Counted from the stretch's first letter, positions 35,867-45,705 are shown. The stretch is DNA of 64,000 nucleotides from Spirulina subsalsa CS-330 (GCF_028330765.1 NZ_JAQMTY010000145.1:1-64000), one strand, 5' to 3'. The notes: generated by a model from the sequence alone, not told the origin. A program made the numbers and translations.

Positions 35867-36308
35867 TATCCCAACTGTGAGGTGAAGCCCAAGGCGATCG
35901 CCAAGATCGTAAAAATTCCCTGCCCTCCGCCCAGTCCCATTCAGCCCGAAAAACCGATTGACAGGATCTAGATTGTCGAAATCTCGCCCACATCTGACAC
36001 CGTATATCCCACCCCACAAGCATTCTCCCCATCATCCCAAGGGATGTGCTGATCGCAGCGATCAGCACATCCCCCAGGAGTCTGGATGACCCAAAATACG
36101 CCTCATCCCGAGGACTGAAATTTTCCAGCAGGATTCAGTATCTCGTCACTTTTGATACCGAATTTCTGGAAATGCAGCCCCTAACCTCACATCTGGGGTG
36201 ACAAACTTAATTTTTATTTTGTAAAAAAAGACACACCAACATTACAGATAATCACGAAGTGTATATACTTGTTTAGTGTAAATTCTTAGCCTTCGTGGTG
36301 TGATTGTC
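35867..36308. other. intergenic region with a strong perfect inverted repeat
   Basis: At 36041-36073 two perfect 16-bp arms (GGGATGTGCTGATCGC and its complement) flank a single A. No T-run follows. The rest shows no gene. A perfect GTA-N8-TAC NtcA box before the transporter genes was looked for and not found. Confidence 0.6.
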
Positions 36309-37388
36309 ATGCGTAAATGGAATTCGTTATTTTTGTCTTTGCTTTTAATGGGATCTTTGGCCGCCTGTGCCACACCGCCTGAGCCCGCAGCAGACGGTGA
36401 AGAGGGTGGCGCAGAAGGTACCGAGTCCGTGGCTAGTTCGAGTCGATTGGACACGGTTAAAGAGCGCGGCACCTTGATCTGCGGCGTTGATGGTGGGATT
36501 CCGGGGTTTAGCTTTGTGGATGAAGCCGGTGACTACTCAGGGCTAGACGTAGATATCTGTAAAGCTGTGGCTGCTGCGGTGCTGGGTGATCCCGAAGCCG
36601 TTGAATATCGTCGTTTGGATTCCACGGAACGTTTTACCGCTCTGGCGGGGGGTGAAGTGGATATGCTGTCCCGGAATACGACCTGGACGATTAGCCGTGA
36701 TACCTCTGTAGGTCTGGAATTCGCTCCGACGACCTTCTACGACGGTCAAGGCATGATGGTGCGGGCTGACAGTGGGATCGAAAGCCTCGAAGACTTTGAC
36801 GGCCGCTCCGTCTGTGTGGAAGCGGGGACGACGACTGAACTGAACCTCACGGACAAGATGCGGAAAGCGGGGGTTGACCCGGAAGTGAAAACCTTCCAAC
36901 AAGCTGATCCGGCCTATGCTGCCTATGATGATGAGCTTTGTGATGGGTTTACGTCGGACAAGTCCCAGTTGATCGCCCGTCGAACCACGCTTTCTAACCC
37001 GGAAGATCATGTGTTGCTTGATGTCACGATGTCGAAAGAACCCCTTGGCCCTGTGACGATTAATAATGATTCGACTTGGTTTGATGTGGTGAAGTGGGTG
37101 ACCTTCGGCTTGATTGAAGCGGAAGAATTCGGGATCACCTCTGAGAACGTCGAAGAAATGGCGAACAGTGAAGACCCCAACATCAGCCGCTTCTTGGGGG
37201 GTGAAGGGGATCTTGGTGAAGGCATTGGTTTAGACAATGACTTCATGGTGAATGTGATTTCGGCGGTGGGGAACTACGGTGAAGTCTATGAGCGGAACTT
37301 GGGTTCTGAGTCTCAATTTAATTTGGAACGGGGCTTGAATACTCTCTGGACGGAAGGGGGCTTACTCTATGCTCCTCCCTTCCGGTAG
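36309..37388 (+). CDS. natF: polar amino-acid ABC transporter substrate-binding lipoprotein
   Basis: This 359-aa periplasmic binding protein has a lipoprotein signal peptide (MRKWNSLFLSLLLMGSLAAC, lipobox cysteine at residue 20). The type 2 periplasmic fold of the AapJ/BztA/NatF group follows: RGTLICGVDGGIPGFSF, DFDGRSVCVEAGTTTELNL, DGFTSDKSQL. In Anabaena, NatF serves uptake of acidic and neutral amino acids. An acidic linker (EEGGAEGTE) lies after the lipid anchor. The ATG at 36309 gives a proper signal; a GTG 9 bp earlier is possible. The permease gene follows 77 bp later. Confidence 0.9.
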   Translation: MRKWNSLFLSLLLMGSLAACATPPEPAADGEEGGAEGTESVASSSRLDTVKERGTLICGVDGGIPGFSFVDEAGDYSGLDVDICKAVAAAVLGDPEAVEYRRLDSTERFTALAGGEVDMLSRNTTWTISRDTSVGLEFAPTTFYDGQGMMVRADSGIESLEDFDGRSVCVEAGTTTELNLTDKMRKAGVDPEVKTFQQADPAYAAYDDELCDGFTSDKSQLIARRTTLSNPEDHVLLDVTMSKEPLGPVTINNDSTWFDVVKWVTFGLIEAEEFGITSENVEEMANSEDPNISRFLGGEGDLGEGIGLDNDFMVNVISAVGNYGEVYERNLGSESQFNLERGLNTLWTEGGLLYAPPFR

Positions 37389-37465
37389 GGTGTGATGTCT
37401 ATCTAAATGAGGAGGGGGGCGAGTCTGCCCGGCTTCCTTGATTGTTGTTACTTCGGTTTTGCATC

Positions 37466-38803
37466 ATGACCCAATCTCCAGAGCATCAGGTTCCCCTTTG
37501 GCGCGATGACCGTTTCTGGAAAATCGCCCTGCAAGTTTTAGCGGTGGTGGTGGTGGTGGCGATCGCCTCACTGCTGATCTACAACCTCAATATCAACATG
37601 CAGCGGGCGGGCTTAGAATTCGGTTTCGAGTTCCTCGATAACCAAGCCTCCTTTGATATTCTCGATAGTGTCGCCCCTTACAACGTTCCGGAAGAAACCT
37701 ATAGCAGCATTTTCCCCTACAGTCCGACGGATAGTTATGGGCGCGTGCTGCAAGCGGGCTTGGTCAATTCCCTGATCATGATGGTCTGTGGGATTGTGTT
37801 CACCACCATTGTGGGGATTATCGTCGGCGTTCTTCAGTTTTCCAACAATTGGCTGCTCCAAAAAGGCAGTCAGCTTTATATCGAAATCATTCGCAATACC
37901 CCGTTGCTGCTGCAACTCTTTTTCTGGTATTCGGCAGTCTTTTCTCAACTCCCCCGACCGGGTGATCGCCTGGAGTTGGTGGGTGCGCTCTATGCTAGTA
38001 AACGCGGGATTTTCATGCCCTGGCCTGCTACGTCACCGCTGATGTGGGTGAGTTTGGCTGCGTTGATTGTGGGGACGATTGGCCTGATTGTGCTGTGGAA
38101 ATGGCGCGTTTACTTGATGGTGGAGCAGGGTCGTCCCGGCAAAGCTCAACTCTATGGTCTGATTGGGGTGGCGATCGCAATGATCGTCATTTTTTGTGTT
38201 GGCCTCGGTTGGGCGTTCCCCCAAGAACTCACCCTCGATCCGAGTCAATTTGAAGCGCGGGATCTCGAAAACTTCACCGCATGTGTGGCCGAAACCTACC
38301 AAGTCTCATCCTTGGCCCCTCCCCTCGGTGACGAAGCGATCGCCACCTATCCCAAATGCCTCCAAACCGGGAATTTTGAATATGGGTTGCGGTTATCCCT
38401 GGAATTTTCGGCGCTGCTGGTGGGCTTAGTGCTCTATACCGCTGCGTTTATCGCGGAGATTGTCCGCGCCGGGATTCAATCGGTGGTGAAAGGACAGTGG
38501 GAAGCGTCGAGTGCTCTGGGCATTCATCCCAACCTCACAATGCGTCTGGTGGTCTTTCCCCAAGCCTTGCGGGTGATCATTCCCCCGTTGAATAGCCAGT
38601 ATCAAAACTTGGCGAAAAACTCCAGCTTAGGGGCGGCGATCGCCTACGCCGAACTCTACAACGTCGCCAACACCACCTACAACCAATCCGGACGACCCAT
38701 TGACGTAATGCTGATCATTTCGGTCACCTATCTTGCGATCAACATGGTCATCTCCTTATCCATGAACGCCTTTAACCGTGCGGTTCAAATCAAGGAACGA
38801 TAA
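37466..38803 (+). CDS. natG: polar amino-acid ABC transporter permease (NatG/AapQ-like)
   Basis: This 445-aa integral membrane protein is of HisM/QM type, enlarged relative to simple permeases by an extra loop, as in AapQ/BztB. Family marks are NSLIMMVCGIVFTTIVGIIVG, IEIIRNTPLLLQLFFWY, and the EAA loop VKGQWEASSALGIHPNLTMR, followed by VFPQALRVIIPPLNSQY. The ATG at 37466 is preferred to an upstream TTG frame. It would pair with NatH in the heterodimeric channel. Confidence 0.9.
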   Translation: MTQSPEHQVPLWRDDRFWKIALQVLAVVVVVAIASLLIYNLNINMQRAGLEFGFEFLDNQASFDILDSVAPYNVPEETYSSIFPYSPTDSYGRVLQAGLVNSLIMMVCGIVFTTIVGIIVGVLQFSNNWLLQKGSQLYIEIIRNTPLLLQLFFWYSAVFSQLPRPGDRLELVGALYASKRGIFMPWPATSPLMWVSLAALIVGTIGLIVLWKWRVYLMVEQGRPGKAQLYGLIGVAIAMIVIFCVGLGWAFPQELTLDPSQFEARDLENFTACVAETYQVSSLAPPLGDEAIATYPKCLQTGNFEYGLRLSLEFSALLVGLVLYTAAFIAEIVRAGIQSVVKGQWEASSALGIHPNLTMRLVVFPQALRVIIPPLNSQYQNLAKNSSLGAAIAYAELYNVANTTYNQSGRPIDVMLIISVTYLAINMVISLSMNAFNRAVQIKER

Positions 38804-38878
38804 ACCTCGGATGGGTTCTTTGTGAACCCCCATCCCTCGTTCTTCTTTGTCGTCTATCCAACGGATTTAAACCCCAAT

Positions 38879-40093
38879 ATGACTGCCCATACTCCCACTA
38901 GTCCCGCTCTCCCCCCACCCGACGTACGCCCCACACCCGCCAATTGGGTGAAGCAAAATCTCCTCACCCCGTGGTACAACGCGGCGATCACCGTTATCGT
39001 CGGCGGCGGCTTTCTCTGGTTAGCCTATGGATTTCTCCTGTGGGTCTTTACCCAGGCACAATGGCAAGTGATTCCGGCCAACCTAGCGATTTTTACCGCT
39101 GGCCGCTATCCCGATGAAAGCTACTGGCGGCTCTGGGTTGCGGTGGGCATTATCGTCACCCTCGCTGGGATTTCCTGGGGGGTTGTGGCGCGGAATGTGA
39201 CGCTGTTTAGCCGCAATGTGTTGATTGGTTTAGGGGTGGCAGCGGTGATCTGCTTTATCCTCCCGATTCCGGTAGTGCCGTGGCGATCGCTCGTCGTCTT
39301 CATGCTCGTTCTCCTCGCCGCCACCGCCTGGATCGGACAGCAACTCGGCAAAAAAGTCCCCAAACTCGGACAATACACCACCTTTGCCTGGCTCGGTTCA
39401 TTTTTTGTCTATCTCTGGCTGATCAGTGGCAATCTCGGCCTCGAACCCGTCAAAACCAATGAATGGGGCGGTGTTGTGCTGACGGTCTTCATGGCGGTGG
39501 TTAGCATTGCCATCTGTTTTCCCTTTGGGGTGACCTTGGCCCTGGGGCGACAAAGTGACCTGCCTGTGGTGCGGTTATTTTCGGTACTCTATATCGAGAT
39601 CGTGCGGGGGATTCCGCTCATTGCCATCCTCTTCATGGGTCAGGTGATTATCCCGCTCTTTTTACCCGAAGGGATGCGACCCGACCGGGTGTTACGGGCG
39701 ATCGTCGGGTTGACGCTCTTTAGTTCGGCCTATCTAGCAGAGAACGTGCGCGGCGGTTTGCAATCCATTCCCAAGGGTCAAGAGGAAGCCGCCAAAGCTC
39801 TAGGTCTCAATTCCCCCCTGACGGTTTCATTAATTGTGCTACCCCAAGCCGTCAAGGCGGTGATCCCGGCGGTGGTCGGTCAATTTATTAGCCTATTCCA
39901 AGACACCACCCTCCTCTCGATTGTGGGCTTAGAAGAACTCTTGGGGATGAGTCGCTCGATTTTGGCGAACCCTAGTTTTATTGGTCGCTATTCCGAGGTG
40001 TATTTATTCGTGGGGCTGTTGTATTGGATTTTCTGCTACGCGATGTCCTTGGGCAGTCGGTATGTGGAGAAAAAGCTCAATACGGGGCATTAA
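38879..40093 (+). CDS. natH: polar amino-acid ABC transporter permease (NatH/AapM-like)
   Basis: This 404-aa second permease has about eight transmembrane helices. Marks are YIEIVRGIPLIAILFMGQV, ENVRGGLQSIPKGQEEAAKALGL, quoted in part, and VLPQAVKAVIPAVVGQFISL. The ATG at 38879 is chosen over a GTG at 38822. In related operons (bztABCD, aapJQMP) the ATPase gene comes next; here petG follows instead, so the ATPase must be encoded elsewhere or shared. Confidence 0.9.
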   Translation: MTAHTPTSPALPPPDVRPTPANWVKQNLLTPWYNAAITVIVGGGFLWLAYGFLLWVFTQAQWQVIPANLAIFTAGRYPDESYWRLWVAVGIIVTLAGISWGVVARNVTLFSRNVLIGLGVAAVICFILPIPVVPWRSLVVFMLVLLAATAWIGQQLGKKVPKLGQYTTFAWLGSFFVYLWLISGNLGLEPVKTNEWGGVVLTVFMAVVSIAICFPFGVTLALGRQSDLPVVRLFSVLYIEIVRGIPLIAILFMGQVIIPLFLPEGMRPDRVLRAIVGLTLFSSAYLAENVRGGLQSIPKGQEEAAKALGLNSPLTVSLIVLPQAVKAVIPAVVGQFISLFQDTTLLSIVGLEELLGMSRSILANPSFIGRYSEVYLFVGLLYWIFCYAMSLGSRYVEKKLNTGH

Positions 40094-40216
40094 GGATTTA
40101 GGGGGTGACTGGGGGAAATTTCCGGAGCGATCGCACCCTAAACCCTGAGCCGCCAATGGTAGGATGAAACGATAGCCATTTTTAATCGACAAGAAGCACA
40201 ACATACGGAGAGCAGC

Positions 40217-40330
40217 ATGGTTGAATATCTTTTATTGGGGATTGTCATCGGTCTAGTGCCCGTGACCCTGGCCGGTCTATTTGTGGCCGCATACACGCAA
40301 TACAAGCGCGACGATCAAGCGATCAGCTAA
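40217..40330 (+). CDS. petG: cytochrome b6f complex subunit 5 (PetG)
   Basis: This 37-aa single-helix thylakoid subunit is needed for assembly of cytochrome b6f. It reads [20 protein letters not shown], then [17 protein letters not shown], matching PetG end to end. The ATG at 40217 follows ACGGAGAGC. The gene is very short. A strong terminator follows at 40355. Confidence 0.95.
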   Translation: MVEYLLLGIVIGLVPVTLAGLFVAAYTQYKRDDQAIS

Positions 40331-40354
40331 GGCTGCATCATTTCAGGTCGCTGC

Positions 40355-40388
40355 GGGGTGAAGGATAGCAAAGTCCTTCACCCCTTTG
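40355..40388 (+). terminator. petG terminator
   Basis: GGGGTGAAGGA (40355-40365) pairs perfectly with TCCTTCACCCC (40374-40384), followed by TTTGTTTT. It also marks the left edge of the accessory region starting at 40.6 kb. The DNA from 40389 to 40596 is AT-rich with no gene and probably holds the promoter of the next gene. Confidence 0.8.
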
Positions 40389-40596
40389 TTTTGGCGAATT
40401 AACTCCTCACCTGATTTGCATGGCAATTTTCAATACTTTTGTATTCAAAAAATCTCATAGGCTGCAACAGTTCGATATTCTCCACAAGAACAAAACTCAG
40501 TCAACGGGCACAATTAAACTAATCTTTAGATTGGCTTTCCCATCCTGTGAATTATATTGAGTCAATACTCTCAATAGTTACGTTCATTTCTGTACT

Positions 40597-42537
40597 ATGA
40601 ATGACTCTAGCAATCTTCAACCGTCTGGCGTTCCTGAATCGTCTTTGCCCCCGCTCAACAATGCCCAGGATCTGATCAATGCGTTTTATGGTCTGAGTAA
40701 TGCTGGGGATCAGGTGGAGTTGTTTTTTGCGGTGGCGGAATCGCGTCCGGGTAATGCGTTCCCGTGGTTTGTGACGATTCTCAAAAATCGAGCAGAGCCA
40801 CCGTTACGGGCTTTGGCATTGCAGGGGTTGGGGCATATTACCGATGAGCCAACACGGGCGGATATTACGTCGGGGCAGTCGGATTACAGTATTGCGCTGT
40901 TGCATTTGTTGGCGGAAGAGATTCGGGGGAGTAAGGCGCAGAGTAATGATTTGACGCGCTGGGCAGCGGCTTGGGCGATCGAGCAGTTACGGTTTTCGCG
41001 GGATTTGTTGGCTCATGTGGAGGGGGGCGCGTTAACAGAACCACCGGAGCGGATTCGGCGGGAGATTGTTGATCGCAAGTTAGATGAAATGGAGCGGGTG
41101 GATCGGCTCAATAGTCGAGGAAATTTCACGGCAGATTATGAGCGACATTTGGAGTTTTGGTTGTATGCCGGAGATGCAACGGTCGAGTTTTTGAACGACA
41201 AGAGCACGAATCGGCGTTTTCTGGAGGTTGCAGGCGATATCATCAATCTGCTATTTGTCCGGGGTATTTTGTTAGGAGTTGAATCGCCTAACCGAGATAT
41301 CCAGAAGATTGCACTGGAGTTTGCCAAGCAACGGTTTACAACCAGCGAGGCGATCGAGCAACGGTTATATGAGTCTCTAAAAGGGTTTTTAACTGAGGCT
41401 TATAACGATGAAATTGAGTTGCGACGCATGGCAGCACAAGTTGTTATACAAGCAGGTGATTGGCTTGATCGCAGTCATTGGGCAAAGGCAGCAATTATTT
41501 GTGAACAGTGGGATCAGGTACGACAAGTTGGAGAAGTTGCTGTTCCAACATTGGAACAGGTCATATGGAAAGTTTTGAGGCTTTCTGATAATAGATATGC
41601 TCAAAAGAGCAACCTAGATTATCAGGATATTGCGATTGCACTGCTTTCTGACATTTCATTTAAATCTTTGGAAGACAAGGTTTTCAATCTTGTCAAGATA
41701 TTATTGCATCCTGATGAGCGTTCTCGTGAAACTGTTGCGAGAACCTTAGAAATCTATGAAGACAAAGTTGAAGATTTGGAATCAGGAGCATTTTCTATTG
41801 TTGAAATCATACTATTCAAATTATCCAATTTTAACGAATCAGAGTTCAATAACTTCACCATACAGCAACTGTCTGACTTAGTTGCGCGTTTAAATAAGCA
41901 GATAGGAAATTTTGACCATATAGTAGGCACTGCCACTTTCGCATCACAGAAATTAGGCAAAAAATTTGAATTGAGTAGTTCTGAGATTAAAGCTCATTTG
42001 AATAAAATAGGAAATAATCAATTATCTAATAATGAAGAGAACATTGAAAAAATTAAATCTTTATCTGCAAAGATCAGTGATCTTCAACAAAGAATATACA
42101 ATAATCAAACTCTGCTTAGAAAATCACTAGATCTTATCAAAGGTCGTTCAAGATTCAGTGTTTTCGTTGATTCGAGATTTGTAATTGAAGTGACCAGCTT
42201 TGCTATTGAACAACTTTCATCATCAACATATAACGAGTGCATGCAAGAATCCACTAAGTTAAATGACTTAAAGTTTAGTGTCATCCAACATATGGAAGGA
42301 ATTTTTGAAAAGCAAAGAAAACAGAAAAATTCAAGTGATTCAAGTGGATGTTTAGGATGCTTAGGAGTCATAGCATTATTGATTTTCCTATCTAATCTTA
42401 TTGGGGTTTTAGGGACTGAATTGGGACTATTTACATTTGCAGCAATAGTTATTTTAATATATTACATCTACCAGTACGTAAATGACTTATCAAGCTTCAA
42501 GAAAATCGTTAATGACTTGAAACAGCAATGGTCATAG
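40597..42537 (+). CDS. large helical-repeat protein with C-terminal membrane anchor, unknown function
   Basis: This 646-aa protein is not recognised. Residues 20-400 look like an alpha-solenoid (HEAT/armadillo-like): LRALALQGLGHITDE, RWAAAWAIEQLRFS, ELRRMAAQVVIQAGDWL, SRETVARTLEIYED. Residues 450-590 are coiled-coil-like (NIEKIKSLSAKISDLQQRI). Near the end a CLGCLG motif precedes two membrane helices (about 582-625, VIALLIFLSNLIGVLG and FAAIVILIYYIYQYV). The first third uses GC-rich codons like its neighbours; from about 41300 the gene becomes markedly AT-rich, suggesting mosaic origin or transfer. It heads the candidate island. Confidence 0.78.
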   Translation: MNDSSNLQPSGVPESSLPPLNNAQDLINAFYGLSNAGDQVELFFAVAESRPGNAFPWFVTILKNRAEPPLRALALQGLGHITDEPTRADITSGQSDYSIALLHLLAEEIRGSKAQSNDLTRWAAAWAIEQLRFSRDLLAHVEGGALTEPPERIRREIVDRKLDEMERVDRLNSRGNFTADYERHLEFWLYAGDATVEFLNDKSTNRRFLEVAGDIINLLFVRGILLGVESPNRDIQKIALEFAKQRFTTSEAIEQRLYESLKGFLTEAYNDEIELRRMAAQVVIQAGDWLDRSHWAKAAIICEQWDQVRQVGEVAVPTLEQVIWKVLRLSDNRYAQKSNLDYQDIAIALLSDISFKSLEDKVFNLVKILLHPDERSRETVARTLEIYEDKVEDLESGAFSIVEIILFKLSNFNESEFNNFTIQQLSDLVARLNKQIGNFDHIVGTATFASQKLGKKFELSSSEIKAHLNKIGNNQLSNNEENIEKIKSLSAKISDLQQRIYNNQTLLRKSLDLIKGRSRFSVFVDSRFVIEVTSFAIEQLSSSTYNECMQESTKLNDLKFSVIQHMEGIFEKQRKQKNSSDSSGCLGCLGVIALLIFLSNLIGVLGTELGLFTFAAIVILIYYIYQYVNDLSSFKKIVNDLKQQWS

Positions 42538-42736
42538 ATCATGAGTTACAGAAGTAGGACGGGCAGTGCCTACCACGAAAGAATAAATCTTCTATAGCTG
42601 GATCAATCAACTTTATTATCGTAGGATGAACGAAAGAATTACGCTCGATAGCGTCATTGAATTAACCAAAATTCATGCCCAACATAGAAAGAATCTAACT
42701 CCATTTTCTTGCTGAAGTGGATAGAGGGATTACCAA
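42538..42736. other. gap before the DUF1016 nuclease with a short open frame
   Basis: An ATG at 42626 preceded by GTAGG opens a 29-codon frame (MNERITLDSVIELTKIHAQH and on) to a TGA at 42713-42715. It may be a leader peptide or gene remnant. Nothing else is seen. Confidence 0.25.
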
Positions 42737-43762
42737 ATGAATGATATCCAACTACCGCTCACCTTAATTGATGCCCTGCGCGACCTGATTACCCAAGCTC
42801 GTCAACAGGCCACCCGCAGCGTCAACACCATCCAAGTCCAAACCTATTGGCAGATTGGTCGGCATATCGTCGAATTTGAACAAGGTGGAGAAGCACGAGC
42901 AACCTACGGAAAACACCTGATCACCCAACTATCCAAAGTCCTCACCGCCGAATTTGGTAAAGGCTTCGATGCTTCCAACCTGCGCTATATGCGCCTGTTT
43001 TATCAGAATTTTCCAAACTGTGACGCACTGCGTCACGAATTGAGTTGGACTCACTACCGCCTGCTTCTGCGCGTCGAAACTTCAGAAGTCCGCCTGTGGT
43101 ATATGCAAGAAGCCGCAGCCCAGAACTGGAGTACCCGCGTTTTAGAGCGGCAGATTAGCACCCTTTACTATGAACGCTTGCTGGCTAACCCCGACCCAGA
43201 GCAATCCCCCACCGAACCTCAGCCAAACTCATCAGCCCCCCGTAACTTTGTCCGCGATCCAGTGATTCTGGAATTTCTGGGACTCCCCGATACCGGCAGA
43301 CTTCTCGAAGCAGACCTAGAACAGGCACTGATGGATAAACTGCAACAGTTCCTGCTAGAACTAGGCAAAGGTTTCGCTTTTGTTGCCCGTCAACAGCGCA
43401 TCAGCACCGAAACCCAAGACTTCTACATTGACCTGGTGTTTTACAACTACCTGCTCAAATGCTTTGTGCTGATTGACCTCAAAACCGGACACCTGAGCCA
43501 CCAAGATATTGGTCAAATGGATATGTACGTGCGGATGTATGATGATCTCCGTCGGGGCGAAGACGACAACCCCACGGTGGGGATTCTGCTCTGTGGCAGC
43601 AAAGATAAATCAGTGGTGCGCTACTCTGTATTACATGAAAGTCAGCAACTCTTCGCCAGCAAATACCGTTTAGTCCTGCCCAGTGAAGAGGAACTACGCC
43701 AGGAAATCGAACGGGAACGCGCCGAAATTGACGAATACCAGTCTCTAAAACGTCAGCAGTAG
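42737..43762 (+). CDS. YhcG-type PD-(D/E)XK nuclease (DUF1016)
   Basis: This 341-aa protein has an N-terminal winged-helix DUF1016_N domain (about 10-150; VQTYWQIGRHIVEFEQGG, FDASNLRYMRLFYQNFP, LSWTHYRLLLRVE). The C-terminal PD-(D/E)XK nuclease domain (about 165-330) has catalytic residues in DFYIDLVFYN and VLIDLKTGHL, and QMDMYVRMYDD. The ending LPSEEELRQEIERERAEI is characteristic. Such proteins cluster with restriction and other defence genes; some are thought to aid DNA processing. The ATG at 42737 is conserved. The FtsK-like gene follows after 29 bp, so they are probably co-transcribed. Confidence 0.92.
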   Translation: MNDIQLPLTLIDALRDLITQARQQATRSVNTIQVQTYWQIGRHIVEFEQGGEARATYGKHLITQLSKVLTAEFGKGFDASNLRYMRLFYQNFPNCDALRHELSWTHYRLLLRVETSEVRLWYMQEAAAQNWSTRVLERQISTLYYERLLANPDPEQSPTEPQPNSSAPRNFVRDPVILEFLGLPDTGRLLEADLEQALMDKLQQFLLELGKGFAFVARQQRISTETQDFYIDLVFYNYLLKCFVLIDLKTGHLSHQDIGQMDMYVRMYDDLRRGEDDNPTVGILLCGSKDKSVVRYSVLHESQQLFASKYRLVLPSEEELRQEIERERAEIDEYQSLKRQQ

Positions 43763-43791
43763 ATGCCAACCGGGCAGACCCTCCAGAACTC

Positions 43792-45669
43792 ATGAACCGT
43801 AAATCTTGGAAGCTCGAACAAACCCAAACTGCAAGCACGGGGCCAACCGTCAAGCTCACCGACCTGCTGACTGTGTTTTTGCAGACAGAGGTGGCGCTCT
43901 CCCTGCGCTACAGCAACCGTCCGAACCAAACCACCCTGCACCTCAACAGCCATGAGGAAGCGATCGCGCCCCTCGCAACCCTCCTGACTCACTCGCCTCT
44001 TCTCCATACCTATCAACTCACCGAAATCCCTCACCCAGATTTGCACTGGGTCAACGCGATCGGTCAACTCACCAAACCTGAAAGTTTTATCGAACCGCAA
44101 AACTATTACATTCCCCACCCGTTCCAAGCCCAGCGCACCCCGAATCTTGCCCCCCTGCTTGACCTGCTCTCCCGTCTTAACGGTCAATGTTGCCTAGAAA
44201 TTACCATTCAGCGAGAGACCCAAGATTCGTCCCCTTGGCGTAATGCGATCGCCCAAATCCTTACCCAGCTTGAAGCAGTTCGGAAGCAAAGCAACGACTA
44301 CAGCGATCCGTTACTGAAACAAACCCTCGATACCTACCGTTATTACCAACAACATTACGCCCACACACCGCTGCTGCGCTTCCAGTTCAAAGCCCTTGCT
44401 GAACATCATAGTGAGGCTAATTTGGTGCTCAGTGAGTTAGCCAGAAGTGCCATTGTGAATCAATCTCCACCTTGCCAGCCTCTTTTGATTGATCGAAGTC
44501 ATGCCCTGTTTTCGAGTTGCTTAGGGGCTAGTCAGCATCTTGCATTGTGTGATGCGATCGCATCTGAGGGATGGCAGCGATCGTTTACCCAATTGGCAAT
44601 TAAAGAGGCGATTCAACCTCCCCGTCGAGGCTTAGACATCTTTGATGATGGTTCTTTGAGCTTTGGAAGCTTAACAACCCCTAAGCCTGCCCCCAAACCA
44701 ATGCCCAGGTTAGGTACAGCCAGCGGTGGCAGCTTGGTTAGAACCGGGGAATCAGCCCTTGCGCCATTAACAAATGCCAGTAATACACCCCGAATGCGCG
44801 ATCTTCAGCCCCTGCGCGATCTGGCCACCGCCGAAGAACTGAATCCATTCTGCTCGATAGTTGCCCCCGTACCATCTGCGGCTTCACTACCAGAGTGTTT
44901 CACCTTGACCGACCTCATTGCCCAACAGGGTCACTTAATCACAGCCGATCAGTATATTGTTGGACTCACACCCCAAGGTCGGCTCGTAACTTCATCCTGG
45001 TCAGACATTCCCCATCGCATCGTAGCCGGTATCACCGGAACCGGAAAAACCAACTTTCTCAAGTCGGTCATTTACCAATTCCTCCATGCCAATCCTCAGC
45101 GCCAACTTCATGTTGCAGACTTTCAAGCCGGGATGCATTATCAACTCATTGCTGACTTTCAACCCAGCTTGAATCTGGTAACGGAATTAGAAGCATTTGC
45201 CGAACTGCTAGGGACACTTTGGGTAGAACATGAAAACCGTCGGAATTTAATGCGAGAAAATCGGGTAACGAGCCTCGATCGCCTCAACGCAAAACTCCCT
45301 GAACCCAAACAGCGTATTTTACTGATCATCGATGAAGCGTTTTTTATCCTCAATGCCGATCGTAAAACCAAAGCTGAAATTGACAAGCATTTAACCGCTC
45401 TAGCAGCCCAAAGCCGAGTGAGTGGTATTCACATTATCTATTGCAGCCAACGACCCACATCTGATGTTATTCCTCGCCAAATCTCCGATAATATGGATGA
45501 GCGAGTTATTTTTCCTGTCCAATCTGGAGCTAGTGTGATGTTGCTAGACGATGAAGCGGCCGCCAGTCTACCCCGAAAACCAAAAGGTCGCGCTATTTAT
45601 CGAGGTCTTAACCCAAATCTTCAGTTGGTAGCGACTCCCTATGTCTCTGATGAAATCTGGGAAAATTGA
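43792..45669 (+). CDS. FtsK/SpoIIIE-type (HerA-superfamily) ATPase
   Basis: This 625-aa protein has no membrane helices. Residues 1-390 form a poorly characterised region with helical and beta segments and a Pro-rich linker (PKPAPKPMPRL). The motor domain (about 395-615) has Walker A G413-T420 (GITGTGKT), Walker B R508-E515 (RILLIIDE), and the FtsK signature stretches IYCSQRPTSDVIPRQI and RVIFPVQSGASVMLLDD. It lacks the gamma DNA-reading domain and the membrane anchor of chromosome-segregating FtsK. A DNA-pumping or conjugation/defence role is inferred. Two small helical proteins follow at once (36 bp). Confidence 0.85.
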   Translation: MNRKSWKLEQTQTASTGPTVKLTDLLTVFLQTEVALSLRYSNRPNQTTLHLNSHEEAIAPLATLLTHSPLLHTYQLTEIPHPDLHWVNAIGQLTKPESFIEPQNYYIPHPFQAQRTPNLAPLLDLLSRLNGQCCLEITIQRETQDSSPWRNAIAQILTQLEAVRKQSNDYSDPLLKQTLDTYRYYQQHYAHTPLLRFQFKALAEHHSEANLVLSELARSAIVNQSPPCQPLLIDRSHALFSSCLGASQHLALCDAIASEGWQRSFTQLAIKEAIQPPRRGLDIFDDGSLSFGSLTTPKPAPKPMPRLGTASGGSLVRTGESALAPLTNASNTPRMRDLQPLRDLATAEELNPFCSIVAPVPSAASLPECFTLTDLIAQQGHLITADQYIVGLTPQGRLVTSSWSDIPHRIVAGITGTGKTNFLKSVIYQFLHANPQRQLHVADFQAGMHYQLIADFQPSLNLVTELEAFAELLGTLWVEHENRRNLMRENRVTSLDRLNAKLPEPKQRILLIIDEAFFILNADRKTKAEIDKHLTALAAQSRVSGIHIIYCSQRPTSDVIPRQISDNMDERVIFPVQSGASVMLLDDEAAASLPRKPKGRAIYRGLNPNLQLVATPYVSDEIWEN

Positions 45670-45705
45670 AATTTTCTTGCTTACTATTAATTGCGGAGGT
45701 TAATG

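Noticed and set aside
36240..36308. NtcA-type GTA-N8-TAC site before natF
   Set aside because: GTA and TAC triplets occur but not with 8-bp spacing and a downstream -10 box.
40400..40412. ACTCCTCAC motif resembling the core of the Yfr1 small RNA
   Set aside because: The full ACTCCTCACAC core and the flanking hairpins of Yfr1 are absent.
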